The notes: generated by a model from the sequence alone, not told the origin. Counted from the stretch's first letter, positions 1-10,400 are shown. The stretch is DNA of 64,000 nucleotides from Candidatus Formimonas warabiya (GCF_002777255.1 NZ_CP017634.1:5282903-5346902); one strand, 5' to 3'. Numbers and translations: made by a program.

Positions 1-1620
1 ATTGCAGTGAGGCTAAACGACCAAGAATACGTCTTGACGGGAAAGGCAGAGGATGTCCAATCAGTTCTTGAAAAGGCGTATGATTTATTAACGGAAAAAT
101 TTTATAATTTATCTTCCCAAAAACAAAAAGAAGAAAAGACTTCATACAACTTTTTCTATGACAGCCGGACTGATTGTTTTAAAAGTTTTCCTAAACGAAA
201 ATCCGTGGGCATTGCGGAAGTCATCTATAATAAAGCCGCCCGGCCGACCGGAAGTATGGTCAAGTGGGAGAAAAAAGAGAAACGCAATGTGAATTTTGCC
301 GGAAAGGTTGTTAGAAGAACGAGAGGGATACTGCCGGATGAATTTCGCCATCTGCAGGCAAGACTGGATGATTTTTTGGACAGTAACGGGTTGGATGTTA
401 CCACTGCCGGCCTTCTCGTGGATGGCCCAAATGCCGTAAAGCCCAATGTAAAAATCAAAGTAGACGATCAAAATAGCAAAGGGATTTGTTATCTGTGTGG
501 AGAGGAATCCGGGATTCTGGATGAAGCGAATCAAACCGTATTTCCCCTTATTACCGGGTCTTCCGGTGTGCTGTCTTTTAATTCAGCAGCGGGAAAACCG
601 GAAAAAGTCTGCTGGAAGTGTGCTTTGTTAGGAAAGTTTGTTCCAGCTACGGGGTTTTATTTATCCGCCGGAGAGCATTTATTTGCATTTTTACCTTACT
701 CTCTTTCGCTGGAAAAGATGTGCACGGTTTATGATGCTTTGCAGGCGGCAAAATACGATGATCCAAGCCTTTACCGAAATTTTCAGCACCCCCTGGGCGG
801 GTATTACCAGCACCCCTTTGAGGTGACCGTTGCCTTTCTGTACACGCTTTATGGAAAAATTCTGCTGCAAGAAAAAGCGGATGCTGCCCATGAGGATACC
901 TATTTTGCGGAACTGGACTTGGACAAGTTTTTTGATATTACTCTTGCAAAAGCTCCTCTGGAATTTGTGGTAGTCCATACCAAAGACGAAGGGAGCACCT
1001 TTGCCGGAAAAATGGTTTGGCCGTTTAAAGAAACTGTATATTTTTTTAAGTTGGTAAGGGAAATTGAGGTTAGAACCAACACTTCTATAAAGGAAATTTT
1101 TGCTTATTTAGTGGATTATAGCCAATCGAAAAATGAGAATAAGACATTGACAAGAAACCGGGTTTGTGAACGGATTTTAAAAAAGCAAACCATTCTCGAT
1201 TTAGTGGAAAAACATGTGTTTCATGCTGATTTGACTTATTTCAAACCTTTGCTGGACATGCTGTTGATCTATGAGTTGCTGATAAAGGAGGAGAATGCGA
1301 TGTTTAAAGATGAGCAAGAGACAGCCGTAACTTTAGGGAGAAATGTGGGAATGGCGGTAGGCAAAAGCTCCGGAGGCAAAAAGGGCGATTTATTCGCCTT
1401 GCGGAAAAGCCGCCGTAAGGTGGATTTCCTGGAGCAGTTGAATCGGCTTCAGTTTAAGCTGGGTAATGACTTTATCGTTCCGGCAGATGTCTATACAGGA
1501 AAACTAACGGATGAAAATTTTCAAGAGTTCAAGCAGTTTTGCATGGTGGCGGCTCTCAACAGTTATAATTATGCCAAAAACGGGCCGAACAAGGAGAAGA
1601 AAAAGGAGGACAATAAATAA
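1..1620 (+). CDS. cas8b: Cas8b-type large subunit of type I-B Cascade (TM1802/Csh1-like), 5' end possibly outside window
   Basis: This is the large subunit of the crRNA-guided surveillance complex, expected to recognise the PAM and recruit Cas3. The reading frame is open from base 1; a GTG at 7 is the first start seen but has no visible ribosome-binding site within the window, so the true start may lie upstream. Counting from that GTG the protein has 537 residues, with a zinc-ribbon-like pair C161-x2-C164 and C202-x2-C205 typical of TM1802-type proteins. It ends in a Lys-rich tail and abuts cas7 (stop and start share one base). Position at the head of cas7-cas5-cas3-cas4-cas1-cas2 supports the call. 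The C-terminal 106 codons may also be translated separately (see the internal start at 1300). Confidence 0.9.
   Translation: MAVRLNDQEYVLTGKAEDVQSVLEKAYDLLTEKFYNLSSQKQKEEKTSYNFFYDSRTDCFKSFPKRKSVGIAEVIYNKAARPTGSMVKWEKKEKRNVNFAGKVVRRTRGILPDEFRHLQARLDDFLDSNGLDVTTAGLLVDGPNAVKPNVKIKVDDQNSKGICYLCGEESGILDEANQTVFPLITGSSGVLSFNSAAGKPEKVCWKCALLGKFVPATGFYLSAGEHLFAFLPYSLSLEKMCTVYDALQAAKYDDPSLYRNFQHPLGGYYQHPFEVTVAFLYTLYGKILLQEKADAAHEDTYFAELDLDKFFDITLAKAPLEFVVVHTKDEGSTFAGKMVWPFKETVYFFKLVREIEVRTNTSIKEIFAYLVDYSQSKNENKTLTRNRVCERILKKQTILDLVEKHVFHADLTYFKPLLDMLLIYELLIKEENAMFKDEQETAVTLGRNVGMAVGKSSGGKKGDLFALRKSRRKVDFLEQLNRLQFKLGNDFIVPADVYTGKLTDENFQEFKQFCMVAALNSYNYAKNGPNKEKKKEDNK
1300..1620 (+). CDS. cas11b: Internal in-frame ORF of cas8b: candidate small subunit Cas11b
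   Basis: Inside cas8b, in the same frame, a strong Shine-Dalgarno (AAAGGAGGAG, 1284-1293) sits about 8 bases before an ATG at 1300. Translation from here gives a 106-residue, Lys-rich, probably helical protein ending at the cas8b stop. Independent translation of the small subunit Cas11 from within the large-subunit gene is known for types I-B, I-C and I-D. No separate cas11 gene is present in the operon, which fits. The signal is seen directly; its use is inferred. Alternative: a fortuitous purine-rich stretch coding Lys-Glu-Glu. Confidence 0.7.
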   Translation: MFKDEQETAVTLGRNVGMAVGKSSGGKKGDLFALRKSRRKVDFLEQLNRLQFKLGNDFIVPADVYTGKLTDENFQEFKQFCMVAALNSYNYAKNGPNKEKKKEDNK

Positions 1621-2510
1621 TGAAAAATGCAAAGGCGTTGACGATCACCTTTTTAACGTCGGTTTCTCTGGGGAGTTTAAACGGATCGGATAAAGAAGCC
1701 GATAATATTGTCAGTATCAAAAAATTTTCCAAGGGAACGGAGCAATTTCCCTATGGATCTTCCCAATGGTTAAGGCGGGCGTTAAGGGACCAGATGGCAT
1801 CGCTGGGCTGGACTACCTCTGAAGGGGTTGCCGCCAGCATTGCCAAAGGGGCATCAACTACTGCGCAAAAACCGGATCAATATTTTGATGATGACCTCTT
1901 TGGGTTTATGGGAACGGAAAAAGGCGATGAAGAAAAAAAGGGCTCAGCAAATAAAAGAACTTCCCCGGTACGGGTGTCTCCTCTGATCTCCCTGCATAAA
2001 TATGAGGGGGATTTGGACTTTGGCACCAATTACATGGGGGTAAAAGCCGGGGGAAATCCCAACATTTTTGAAACAGAGATTCATGCCGGTCTGTATCGGG
2101 GCACAATTTTAATCGAGTTGGACCGGATCGGTTGCGGGGAAGGATTTGACGCTGAGTTGCCTCAGGAGGAGAAAGCCAAACGGGTGGATGGTCTGTTAAC
2201 TGCCATAAAAAATTTGTGGTCTTCTGGTCGGCAGACCCGGTTTTTGGCCGACATTTCCCCCAAGTTTATCGCCGGGGCTCTTCTCATCGTGAAAAACCCC
2301 ATCTTCCTGGAAACGGTTACTGTCGAGAAAAATAGCATTAACTTCGGCCTGATTCAGGAAACCCTTGCCGATTACCAAGAGGAAATCATCGCCAGTGTCT
2401 TGGGTGCGAAAAAAGAGATGTTTGGCGATCTGGCAGATCGGGTGGTAACGATTGGAGAAGCTTTTGCGAAAATGAAGACGTGGGTTGATAGCCATTACTT
2501 AGAGAAATAG
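1620..2510 (+). CDS. cas7: Cas7 backbone protein of type I-B Cascade (DevR/Csh2-like)
   Basis: Cas7 polymerises along the crRNA and forms the backbone of the interference complex. The 296-residue protein has the RAMP-family N-terminus with an Asn-Gly-Ser-Asp segment (LGSLNGSDKEADN), followed by the conserved block with GTEQFPYGSSQWLRRALRDQ near residue 40, typical of DevR-type Cas7. The start ATG at 1620 overlaps the last base of the cas8b stop, with a ribosome-binding site inside the cas8b tail (AAGGAGGA, about 1605-1612), so the two are translationally coupled. It lies directly before cas5. I cannot tell Csh2 from Cst2/DevR subfamilies by eye. Confidence 0.93.
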   Translation: MKNAKALTITFLTSVSLGSLNGSDKEADNIVSIKKFSKGTEQFPYGSSQWLRRALRDQMASLGWTTSEGVAASIAKGASTTAQKPDQYFDDDLFGFMGTEKGDEEKKGSANKRTSPVRVSPLISLHKYEGDLDFGTNYMGVKAGGNPNIFETEIHAGLYRGTILIELDRIGCGEGFDAELPQEEKAKRVDGLLTAIKNLWSSGRQTRFLADISPKFIAGALLIVKNPIFLETVTVEKNSINFGLIQETLADYQEEIIASVLGAKKEMFGDLADRVVTIGEAFAKMKTWVDSHYLEK

Positions 2511-2519
2511 GGTGAGGAT

Positions 2520-3227
2520 ATGTTCTATTTTAGTATACATACCTATGCCGTTACAGCTTCTTTTCGGATCCCGGAAACCCATACCTTTCAGCAAACACTG
2601 CCTCTTCCTCCGGTCACGGCGCTGGCAGGAATTCTGGGTGCGGCAGCCGGATGGTCTTTTGAGCAAACGATGGATTTTTGCCGGGAAAAGGGGATTCGCT
2701 TTGGGGTGGTGGGTACCCATAAAGGCAAAGCAAAAGATTTATGGAAATATCAGAAAATCAAATCCGGGGAAACCATACCGGCAGTATTATTGCGGGAGTT
2801 TTTGACGGACTTGGACATGGTGATTTATATTGTTGCGGAGGAAGAGGATATTGCCGAAGAAATGCGACAGTGTTTTCTCAGTCCTTGCTATGCCTTAACA
2901 GCTGGGAATAGTGACGATCTACTGAAAATTAGATATGTTTCCTTGGTGGAAAAGGGCCAAGTGGTATGGGCTGAAGATTTTCAGACAACTGTTATCAGCG
3001 GTAACCATGCTGCCAATTATGAATCAAATATTGACATAAAATCTATACCCTTGATGAAAGCGCTTTATGCGCCGCAAGTGCATTTGCTTCCCACGGAATT
3101 TCAGTTTTTGGGCCAGGAAAGAAGGGTTACCGCTCGGCAACCGTTTACTTTTGTGGATACCCCGATTAAACTAAAAACTCCTGTCCAAGCTTTGCAGGTT
3201 GGAGAACAGGCGGTCCCATTATTATGA
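2520..3227 (+). CDS. cas5: Cas5 of type I-B Cascade
   Basis: Cas5 binds the 5' handle of the crRNA and caps the Cas7 filament. The 235-residue protein has the Cas5 N-terminal RAMP fold signature: a beta strand, then a Pro-rich turn (TLPLPPVTALAG) leading into the Gly-rich helix ILGAAAG. The C-terminal part carries a second strand-rich segment. It starts 9 bases after cas7 (GGGTGAGGAT as ribosome-binding site) and its stop overlaps the cas3 start by four bases (ATGA), which argues for tight coupling. Type I-B Cas5 proteins are usually non-catalytic; a separate Cas6 is expected but is not in the window. Confidence 0.93.
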   Translation: MFYFSIHTYAVTASFRIPETHTFQQTLPLPPVTALAGILGAAAGWSFEQTMDFCREKGIRFGVVGTHKGKAKDLWKYQKIKSGETIPAVLLREFLTDLDMVIYIVAEEEDIAEEMRQCFLSPCYALTAGNSDDLLKIRYVSLVEKGQVVWAEDFQTTVISGNHAANYESNIDIKSIPLMKALYAPQVHLLPTEFQFLGQERRVTARQPFTFVDTPIKLKTPVQALQVGEQAVPLL

Positions 3228-5467
3228 ATACTCAGTATTATGCAAAAAAGGATCAGGTTTATGAAGAACACCTAAAAGCGGCTTATAAAGCCTGGAAGGA
3301 GACTGTCAAGGAAAAAAGAAATTTAATAGAAAGAATCGCGAGAAAATACGGTTTTTCTCTCGAAAGATTTTTGCAGGGCTCCTTATTAACAGTGGTGCTG
3401 CATGATATCGGAAAGATGATTAGGCCCTTTCAGGAAATGATACAGGCGGCGCGGCAAGGGAAAAAATTTGATTTTAGAAAGAATTACCGGCATGAATTGG
3501 TTTCTTTTCTTTTTGCTTTAGCCGGATGCGGGGCCTTGGAAAAAAGATCCTTCTATTCCAAATGGCCGCTGGAAGCAATAGCGGTAGCAGGCCATCATAA
3601 GGCCCTTGATATTGATTTATCCTCATTTGACCGAGAAAAAAGAGCCGGCAAACTATCCGTTGAGGAGGAAGGGATCTTAGAAGGACTGACGGTGGCTCAA
3701 GAGTTTTTCGAAAGGGAAAAGTGGCAGTGGCCCCAGTTACCCTATCAACTGGCCCAGGCAGACGGCCTTGGCAAACTATCGGAACTGGTTGTTAATTATT
3801 TGCCTAAGATCAAAGACCTGGAAGATAGCGAAAGGCTAAGGACACTTTATGTTCTGACAAAAGGGATTTTGCATTATGCAGATTGGCACGGATCGGGAAA
3901 AGTTCCGGTAAATTATGCTGTTACCTGTTCCGAAGAAGAGATTATTGAAAAGACCCGCAAGCGATGTTTGGAAAAAAAGATTACATTTACCGGGCTCAGG
4001 CCTTTCCAGAGGCAGGTAGCGGATCAGTCCGGACATGTCATAGCAATTGCTCCTACGGGTAGTGGAAAAACAGAGGCCTCTGTTTTGTGGGCACTGAAAA
4101 ATTCAGGCGAAATGGGGGGAGCCAAAATCCTTTACTTGTTGCCCACCATGGCCACGGCAAATAGTATTTGGCGCCGCCTTAGCCAGTTTTTCGGACCGGA
4201 TCAGGTGGGATTAACCCATTCTTCAGCCAATCTTTGGTTTGAAACAGAAATCGGGCATGAGGCAGAATCGAAGGAAGAGGAGCGTCATTTCCTTTTTGAT
4301 CAAACCTTTATTAGACCGGTTACGGTGGGGACTGTCGACCAGTTGCTGAACGCCGGATTTAATGGGGGGCACTGGGTATTAAAGGAAATTAATGCGGCCA
4401 ATGGAGTCATTATTCTGGATGAGATTCATGCTTATGACGGATGGACCTTGGGATTAATTGTCGCCACCATAAGGCATTTCACTGATTTGGGTGCGCGTTT
4501 TTTGCTCATGAGTGCGACTATGCCCCAAAATTTGATAGAAATGTTCCAAAAAGTGCTGCCTGAGGCACAGATCATTGAAGATACCGCTTTATTAAATGCG
4601 CACCGGAGCAAATATTTTATTCAAGATAAATCAATTATGGAAGCGGACAATGATATCAGAGCGGCAGTGACAGCCGGACATAAAGTTTTGGTAGTCGTGA
4701 ATACCGTTGAACGGTGCCAGCAGTTAGCAACAAAGCTGGAAGATTTGGCTCCGCTCTGCTATCATTCACGGTTCATTCTCCGGGACAGAAAAGATATTGA
4801 AGCAAAAATGGACGATGCCCGATTAGTCATTGCTACGCAAATTGTGGAAGTGTCTTTGGATTTAGACTTTGATTGGCTTTTTACCGAGTGTGCTCCTCCT
4901 GACGCTCTTGCGCAGCGGGCGGGGCGGGTAAATCGCTACCGGGATCCTGGCCGGGACAGCAGGATCTATATTTACCGTTCGGACGAAAAATCCCAAAAGA
5001 TTTATGACCCGATTAATGACCCAGAGTTATTAAACAGGTCTTTTGAAGCGTTTAAAAAATCTCCCCAGGATATGACGGAGAGAAATCTTTTGGATGTAAT
5101 CGAAAAGGTATATGCAAATATGCGTTTTGAAGAGAAAAAAGGTTTCCCGGAAGCTTTAAATCAGTATGAATTAAGCCAAAAGATACGTTTAGCAATCCTT
5201 GATAACCCTTTGAAAGAAGACGAATTGGCAAAACAGGAAAAAACCCGGATGAGTGATTATGAAACAATATCGGTGATACCCTATTGCTTTTACAGTGATG
5301 TTCAGGAGATTTCCGTGCAAGAACGAAGATGGTATGAAGTGAAGATCCCTTATTGGTATTTTGCAAAACATAAAAGGGTGGTTAATGGAATCTTATTTTG
5401 CGATATGGAATATGACTCTACACTGGGTGCTTTTTTGAAAAGAGATGATAGAAGCTTATTTTATTAA
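3224..5467 (+). CDS. cas3: Cas3 nuclease-helicase (HD + DExH)
   Basis: Cas3 is recruited to the R-loop and degrades target DNA 3' to 5'. In the 747-residue protein an N-terminal HD nuclease domain shows H60-D61 (LHDIGKM) and a downstream AGHHK motif. The SF2 helicase follows: Walker A at about 276-283 (APTGSGKT), Walker B DEIH at 399-402, SAT at about 430 and motif VI QRAGRVNRY from 564. All catalytic motifs are intact, so the nuclease is predicted to be active. It overlaps cas5 by four bases. Length is ordinary for a fused HD-helicase Cas3. Confidence 0.97.
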   Translation: MNTQYYAKKDQVYEEHLKAAYKAWKETVKEKRNLIERIARKYGFSLERFLQGSLLTVVLHDIGKMIRPFQEMIQAARQGKKFDFRKNYRHELVSFLFALAGCGALEKRSFYSKWPLEAIAVAGHHKALDIDLSSFDREKRAGKLSVEEEGILEGLTVAQEFFEREKWQWPQLPYQLAQADGLGKLSELVVNYLPKIKDLEDSERLRTLYVLTKGILHYADWHGSGKVPVNYAVTCSEEEIIEKTRKRCLEKKITFTGLRPFQRQVADQSGHVIAIAPTGSGKTEASVLWALKNSGEMGGAKILYLLPTMATANSIWRRLSQFFGPDQVGLTHSSANLWFETEIGHEAESKEEERHFLFDQTFIRPVTVGTVDQLLNAGFNGGHWVLKEINAANGVIILDEIHAYDGWTLGLIVATIRHFTDLGARFLLMSATMPQNLIEMFQKVLPEAQIIEDTALLNAHRSKYFIQDKSIMEADNDIRAAVTAGHKVLVVVNTVERCQQLATKLEDLAPLCYHSRFILRDRKDIEAKMDDARLVIATQIVEVSLDLDFDWLFTECAPPDALAQRAGRVNRYRDPGRDSRIYIYRSDEKSQKIYDPINDPELLNRSFEAFKKSPQDMTERNLLDVIEKVYANMRFEEKKGFPEALNQYELSQKIRLAILDNPLKEDELAKQEKTRMSDYETISVIPYCFYSDVQEISVQERRWYEVKIPYWYFAKHKRVVNGILFCDMEYDSTLGAFLKRDDRSLFY

Positions 5468-5479
5468 GTCTGAGACAAA

Positions 5480-6001
5480 GTGGGGATCCTTTTGAATAAC
5501 TTATCTGACCTTCATGTTACCGGTACCCTTATGTGGTACTACCATGTCTGCCATCGGGAGGTTTGGCTTATGTGCCATAATATAGTTCCCGACCAGTCTG
5601 ACCAGAATGTGGATTATGGCCGGTTTTTGCAGGAAAATGCTTATCAAAGGGATAAGAAAGAGATTTCTGTGGGGCATCTGAAATTTGATATGGTGCGGAG
5701 AAAAGATGGGCAGTTGATCGTAGGTGAAGTCAAGAAGAGCTCTAAACATGAATTAAGCGCTAAGATGCAGCTTGCCCTTTATTTAACTGAACTGTCCGCA
5801 CTGGGAATTCAAGCCAAAGGTGAATTGTTGTTCCCCCAAGAAAAGAAAAAGGTAGAAGTGGAACTTACTCCAGAACTGAGAGAAATCGTGGAAAAATCGA
5901 AACATGACATTTTGCGCATTGCATATTTACCGGCACCGCCTCCGGTTACCAAAAATAAATTTTGCCGCAATTGTGCTTATGCTGAGATGTGCTGGGCGTA
6001 G
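5480..6001 (+). CDS. cas4: Cas4 Fe-S nuclease for spacer acquisition
   Basis: Cas4 trims prespacers and helps choose PAM and orientation together with Cas1-Cas2. The 173-residue protein carries the four cluster cysteines: one near the N-terminus (C24, in HVCHREVW) and three at the C-terminus (C162, C165, C171), plus the PD-(D/E)xK core motif GEVKK. The start is uncertain. GTG at 5480 has no ribosome-binding site, whereas TTG at 5492 follows GGGG with a sensible gap and gives the usual N-terminus just before the ITGT-like motif. It lies 12 bases after cas3 and before cas1. Confidence 0.95.
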   Translation: MGILLNNLSDLHVTGTLMWYYHVCHREVWLMCHNIVPDQSDQNVDYGRFLQENAYQRDKKEISVGHLKFDMVRRKDGQLIVGEVKKSSKHELSAKMQLALYLTELSALGIQAKGELLFPQEKKKVEVELTPELREIVEKSKHDILRIAYLPAPPPVTKNKFCRNCAYAEMCWA

Positions 6002-6013
6002 GAGGGGATATTT

Positions 6014-7006
6014 TTGAAAAAATCTGTCTATATTTTTTCCGATGGCGCATTGCAGCGCAAAGATAATACGCTGTTTTTTGAGGGAGAACAGGGGAAAAAA
6101 TTTCTTCCGGTTGAAGATATTAATGAACTGATGGTTATGGGAGAAGTTTCTCTCAATAAAAAGTTTCTGGAGTTTGTTTCCCAAAAAGAGATCTTGGTAC
6201 ACTATTTTAATTACCACGGGTACTATATGGGCACCTTTTACCCCCGGGAACATCTCAATTCCGGTTATATGATCTTAAAACAGGCGGAGCATTATTCCGA
6301 TTCAGAAAGGAGAATGATGATCGCCAAGGGATTTGTAACCGGGGCTGCCAAAAATATCAAACAAGTGCTTAAGTATTATGGTAATCGGGGGAAAGATTTA
6401 GATGAGATTATTAACAGGATCGAAGAATTGCTTGAACTGTCTTCAAACAGCAAGGATGTAAATGAATTGATGGCCTTTGAGGGCAATATCCGGGATCATT
6501 ATTATAAGGCCTTTGATCTTATTTTGGATGATTCTGACTTTGCATTTGATCAGCGAAGCCGTAGGCCACCCCTTAATTATTTAAACTGTTTGATCAGCTT
6601 TGGTAATTCCTTATTGTACACAATCGTTCTTAGTGAAATTTATCAAACCCATTTAGATCCCCGAATTGGTTTTTTACATGCAACTAATTTTCGTCGCTTT
6701 TCTTTGAATTTAGATGTAGCAGAGATATTTAAACCCATTATCATTGACAGACTGATTTTTACATTGATAAGCAAAAAAATGATTACCAAAAAGGATTTTG
6801 AAAAGGAAACAGAGGGCATTATTCTGAAAGAACAAGCAAAAAAGACATTTGTGGAAGAATTGGACAAAAGACTTAAGACCACTATTAAACATCGAAAATT
6901 GCCTCACGAAGTATCATACCGGAGATTAATTAGGTTAGAACTTTACAAATTGGAAAAACACTTAATGGGAGAAGAAGAATATAATCCTTTTATTGCCCAA
7001 TGGTAA
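6014..7006 (+). CDS. cas1: Cas1 integrase, type I-B
   Basis: Cas1 joins prespacers to the leader-proximal repeat. The 330-residue length and the conserved catalytic regions (FEGNIRDHYYKAFD with the metal-binding Glu; GFLHATNF with His; LNLDVAEIFKP with Asp) are those of type I-B Cas1. It starts with TTG at 6014 behind a strong GGAGGGG at 6001-6007, which overlaps the end of cas4. No frameshift or missing catalytic residue is visible, so adaptation should be functional. Confidence 0.97.
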   Translation: MKKSVYIFSDGALQRKDNTLFFEGEQGKKFLPVEDINELMVMGEVSLNKKFLEFVSQKEILVHYFNYHGYYMGTFYPREHLNSGYMILKQAEHYSDSERRMMIAKGFVTGAAKNIKQVLKYYGNRGKDLDEIINRIEELLELSSNSKDVNELMAFEGNIRDHYYKAFDLILDDSDFAFDQRSRRPPLNYLNCLISFGNSLLYTIVLSEIYQTHLDPRIGFLHATNFRRFSLNLDVAEIFKPIIIDRLIFTLISKKMITKKDFEKETEGIILKEQAKKTFVEELDKRLKTTIKHRKLPHEVSYRRLIRLELYKLEKHLMGEEEYNPFIAQW

Positions 7007-7026
7007 TGAGTTAGGGGTGAATTCGG

Positions 7027-7290
7027 ATGTTTGTAATTTTGGTTTATGATGTTGGCGAAAAAAGGGTGAATAAAGTTTTAAAAAAGGCGCGAAAATATTT
7101 GAATTGGGTACAAAATTCGGTCCTGGAAGGCGAAATCAGCGATGCTAATTATAAAAAACTGAAATATGAATTAGGAAAGATAATGAATCTAGACGAAGAC
7201 TCAGCGATTATTTATCAGCTTAGAACTACAAAGTATTCCTCGAGAGAAATTATTGGGATTGAAAAAGGAGGCCAGGAATTGATTCTATAA
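7027..7290 (+). CDS. cas2: Cas2 adaptation subunit
   Basis: Cas2 dimerises to bridge two Cas1 dimers during integration. The 87-residue protein has the ferredoxin-like N-terminus MFVILVYDVGEKR with the conserved Asp at position 8, and the usual RTTKYSSRE segment in its second half. It follows cas1 by 20 bases with ribosome-binding site TTAGGGGTGA, and is the last gene before the CRISPR leader. Confidence 0.96.
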   Translation: MFVILVYDVGEKRVNKVLKKARKYLNWVQNSVLEGEISDANYKKLKYELGKIMNLDEDSAIIYQLRTTKYSSREIIGIEKGGQELIL

Positions 7291-7491
7291 ATTTTTGTAT
7301 TTTGGTTCGTCGATCTATAATACGGTAAAAAAATGTATACATCGACGACAATTTTGGACTCGCTAAAACTAAGTTTTAGCAGCTAATCGAGCTAAAAATC
7401 GATTTATTAAGCATAAAGAACGAAATATATATTTTATTATAACCTTTTAAATAAACATAGGTTTTACAGGAATTATGTGTTTCTAAAACGG
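7291..7491 (+). promoter_or_regulatory. CRISPR leader, AT-rich, with two dyads
   Basis: A 201-base AT-rich stretch lies between cas2 and the first repeat and has no ORF. It holds an inverted repeat TCGTCGAT (7307-7314) / ATCGACGA (7341-7348) and a perfect hairpin GCTAAAAC-TAA-GTTTTAGC (7362-7380). A TATAAT at 7316-7321 lies between the arms of the first dyad. It is called the leader because the opposite array end carries the degenerate repeats. The dyads might bind adaptation or host factors, or the hairpin might end the cas transcript; the sequence does not decide this. Confidence 0.75.
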
Positions 7492-10400
7492 GTTTTTAGA
7501 CTTCCTATGAGGAATTGAAATTTCATCGGAGTGCGCAGCCTGCAGGGTTACGAGCTGGTTTTTAGACTTCCTATGAGGAATTGAAATATTTAGTGGAACG
7601 TTGAGGTGGAGAAAATGTATCCGGTTTTTAGACTTCCTATGAGGAATTGAAATTCAGTTTGTCGATGGTCTAAACATTAACGAGCATCAGTTTTTAGACT
7701 TCCTATGAGGAATTGAAATTGTCTTTTAAGTGCGTCTCCTTCGCCCCGGGCCTCAGTTTTTAGACTTCCTATGAGGAATTGAAATATTCCATGGCATTTC
7801 CCTCAATGCGGTTGAGGTCATTGTTTTTAGACTTCCTATGAGGAATTGAAATATAGTTTTGTATTCTCTTCTAGACATAAAAAGTCCAGTTTTTAGACTT
7901 CCTATGAGGAATTGAAATAGATATACAATGGAGGTTGATTCTAATAGCGGCATAGTTTTTAGACTTCCTATGAGGAATTGAAATCAAAAGAATGGGGCTT
8001 AGAATACTTGGATAAGCTTGTTTTTAGACTTCCTATGAGGAATTGAAATAAGCAATTTGACTATGATAGGCTAAAACATACCGGCGTTTTTAGACTTCCT
8101 ATGAGGAATTGAAATCATAAAAGGACATTGTTCCACTCGGACACAAAGGGTCGTTTTTAGACTTCCTATGAGGAATTGAAATCAAGATCATGAAAGCATT
8201 GGGCATGTACCAGACTGAGTTTTTAGACTTCCTATGAGGAATTGAAATCTCTATTAGAGTCGTTTATTTTTCTGCATTCTTCGCAGTTTTTAGACTTCCT
8301 ATGAGGAATTGAAATGAAAAAGACTATAAGAACACAAAATATTGCCTAAAGAGTTTTTAGACTTCCTATGAGGAATTGAAATAATAATTCCAGATCAGGA
8401 ATAAGAAAATCAGTTGCGTTTTTAGACTTCCTATGAGGAATTGAAATCCCCAGAATGTATTCCTAATTGCCAGGGAAAAGCCGGGTTTTTAGACTTCCTA
8501 TGAGGAATTGAAATCCTCGAGAATCACCTCTCTAATAATTTTTTTCAACCGTTTTTAGACTTCCTATGAGGAATTGAAATAATATTGATCTCTATATTTC
8601 TGCCATCTTGCATCATAGTTTTTAGACTTCCTATGAGGAATTGAAATTCTTTTGAAATAAAAAAGAGAGATGGCTGGTTTTTGTTTTTAGACTTCCTATG
8701 AGGAATTGAAATCTGTCAAAGCCATGATCTGGCTCAAAAAATATCTGAGTTTTTAGACTTCCTATGAGGAATTGAAATTGGGGTACCCTGGCTGGGGTAC
8801 ATGCATATCCAGCAGTTTTTAGACTTCCTATGAGGAATTGAAATAGATAGCAGTTTGACTATTAAAATGTTTGTAATAGCGTTTTTAGACTTCCTATGAG
8901 GAATTGAAATCTTGTCTGTCATAAATGCGATAATCCATCATGTGTAAGTTTTTAGACTTCCTATGAGGAATTGAAATCTGCAAGCACAAAGGTCATTATA
9001 ATTTTATGCATGGAGTTTTTAGACTTCCTATGAGGAATTGAAATCCAAAAGCAGGAGATAATATTGCCTGTTTAATAAAGTTTTTAGACTTCCTATGAGG
9101 AATTGAAATTATGAAAACTGTGGCAACTGAGGGAGCACAAAAAACAGTTTTTAGACTTCCTATGAGGAATTGAAATTTGAATACCTTTCTTTGTATTGCA
9201 TCCACATCAATGCGTTTTTAGACTTCCTATGAGGAATTGAAATTTAAGTTTGAGCATAGTTCCCGCCTCCTTTCAGCCTGTGTTTTTAGACTTCCTATGA
9301 GGAATTGAAATTTGGAGTCCATTAATCAAATTCCAAACGGTGCAATTGTTTTTAGACTTCCTATGAGGAATTGAAATTTTGACTTATAATTATCCATTGC
9401 CTTATTGACCATTGTTTTTAGACTTCCTATGAGGAATTGAAATAACAGAAATGCCATTGACTGGACAACCAGATCCATGGTTTTTAGACTTCCTATGAGG
9501 AATTGAAATGGCGCTTTCATGCCCTCCTCTTCCTGGCCTTCATTCGTTTTTAGACTTCCTATGAGGAATTGAAATTCTCTTCAATCATTCTTAAAACCTT
9601 GGAAAATTCTTGTTTTTAGACTTCCTATGAGGAATTGAAATCCTTGAGTCCAAAATTCCTCATGGTTAAAAGGAGTTTGTTTTTAGACTTCCTATGAGGA
9701 ATTGAAATATCCTTTATTTATCGGCTTAAGATTCCTTTGCAATCGTTTTTAGACTTCCTATGAGGAATTGAAATCTGTTAAGGTCGGTTTTCCGGTCACT
9801 TTTATCGTTGGTTTTTAGACTTCCTATGAGGAATTGAAATCAAAGCCGTAGAGAAGGAATATCAAATAGGTCATACGTTTTTAGACTTCCTATGAGGAAT
9901 TGAAATTTCAGGATTTGGCTGAGGTTGTCAGGGCTTCGCAAAGTTTTTAGACTTCCTATGAGGAATTGAAATTCGCAAACATGAATCGCTTCGTTCCACT
10001 CCGGAAAGTTTTTAGACTTCCTATGAGGAATTGAAATTCTAAGCAGCGCCACCGTTTCCAATGAGGAGGAGGGGTTTTTAGACTTCCTATGAGGAATTGA
10101 AATGCAAAGGAGGAAAAGTAAAAAATGACCAACAGGGAAGTTTTTAGACTTCCTATGAGGAATTGAAATTCTGTCATCTCACAGGCATAAATGCGGCCGC
10201 TACGGGTTTTTAGACTTCCTATGAGGAATTGAAATCCGGTCAAAACAATCCACCGGACTGCTCTTCTATGGAGTTTTTAGACTTCCTATGAGGAATTGAA
10301 ATCTTTCATGCTGGAATTAGTACCCTTTCCGCTTATCTGTTTTTAGACTTCCTATGAGGAATTGAAATATTAAGTTTGCTTCCAGGTCATCGTATGTTTC

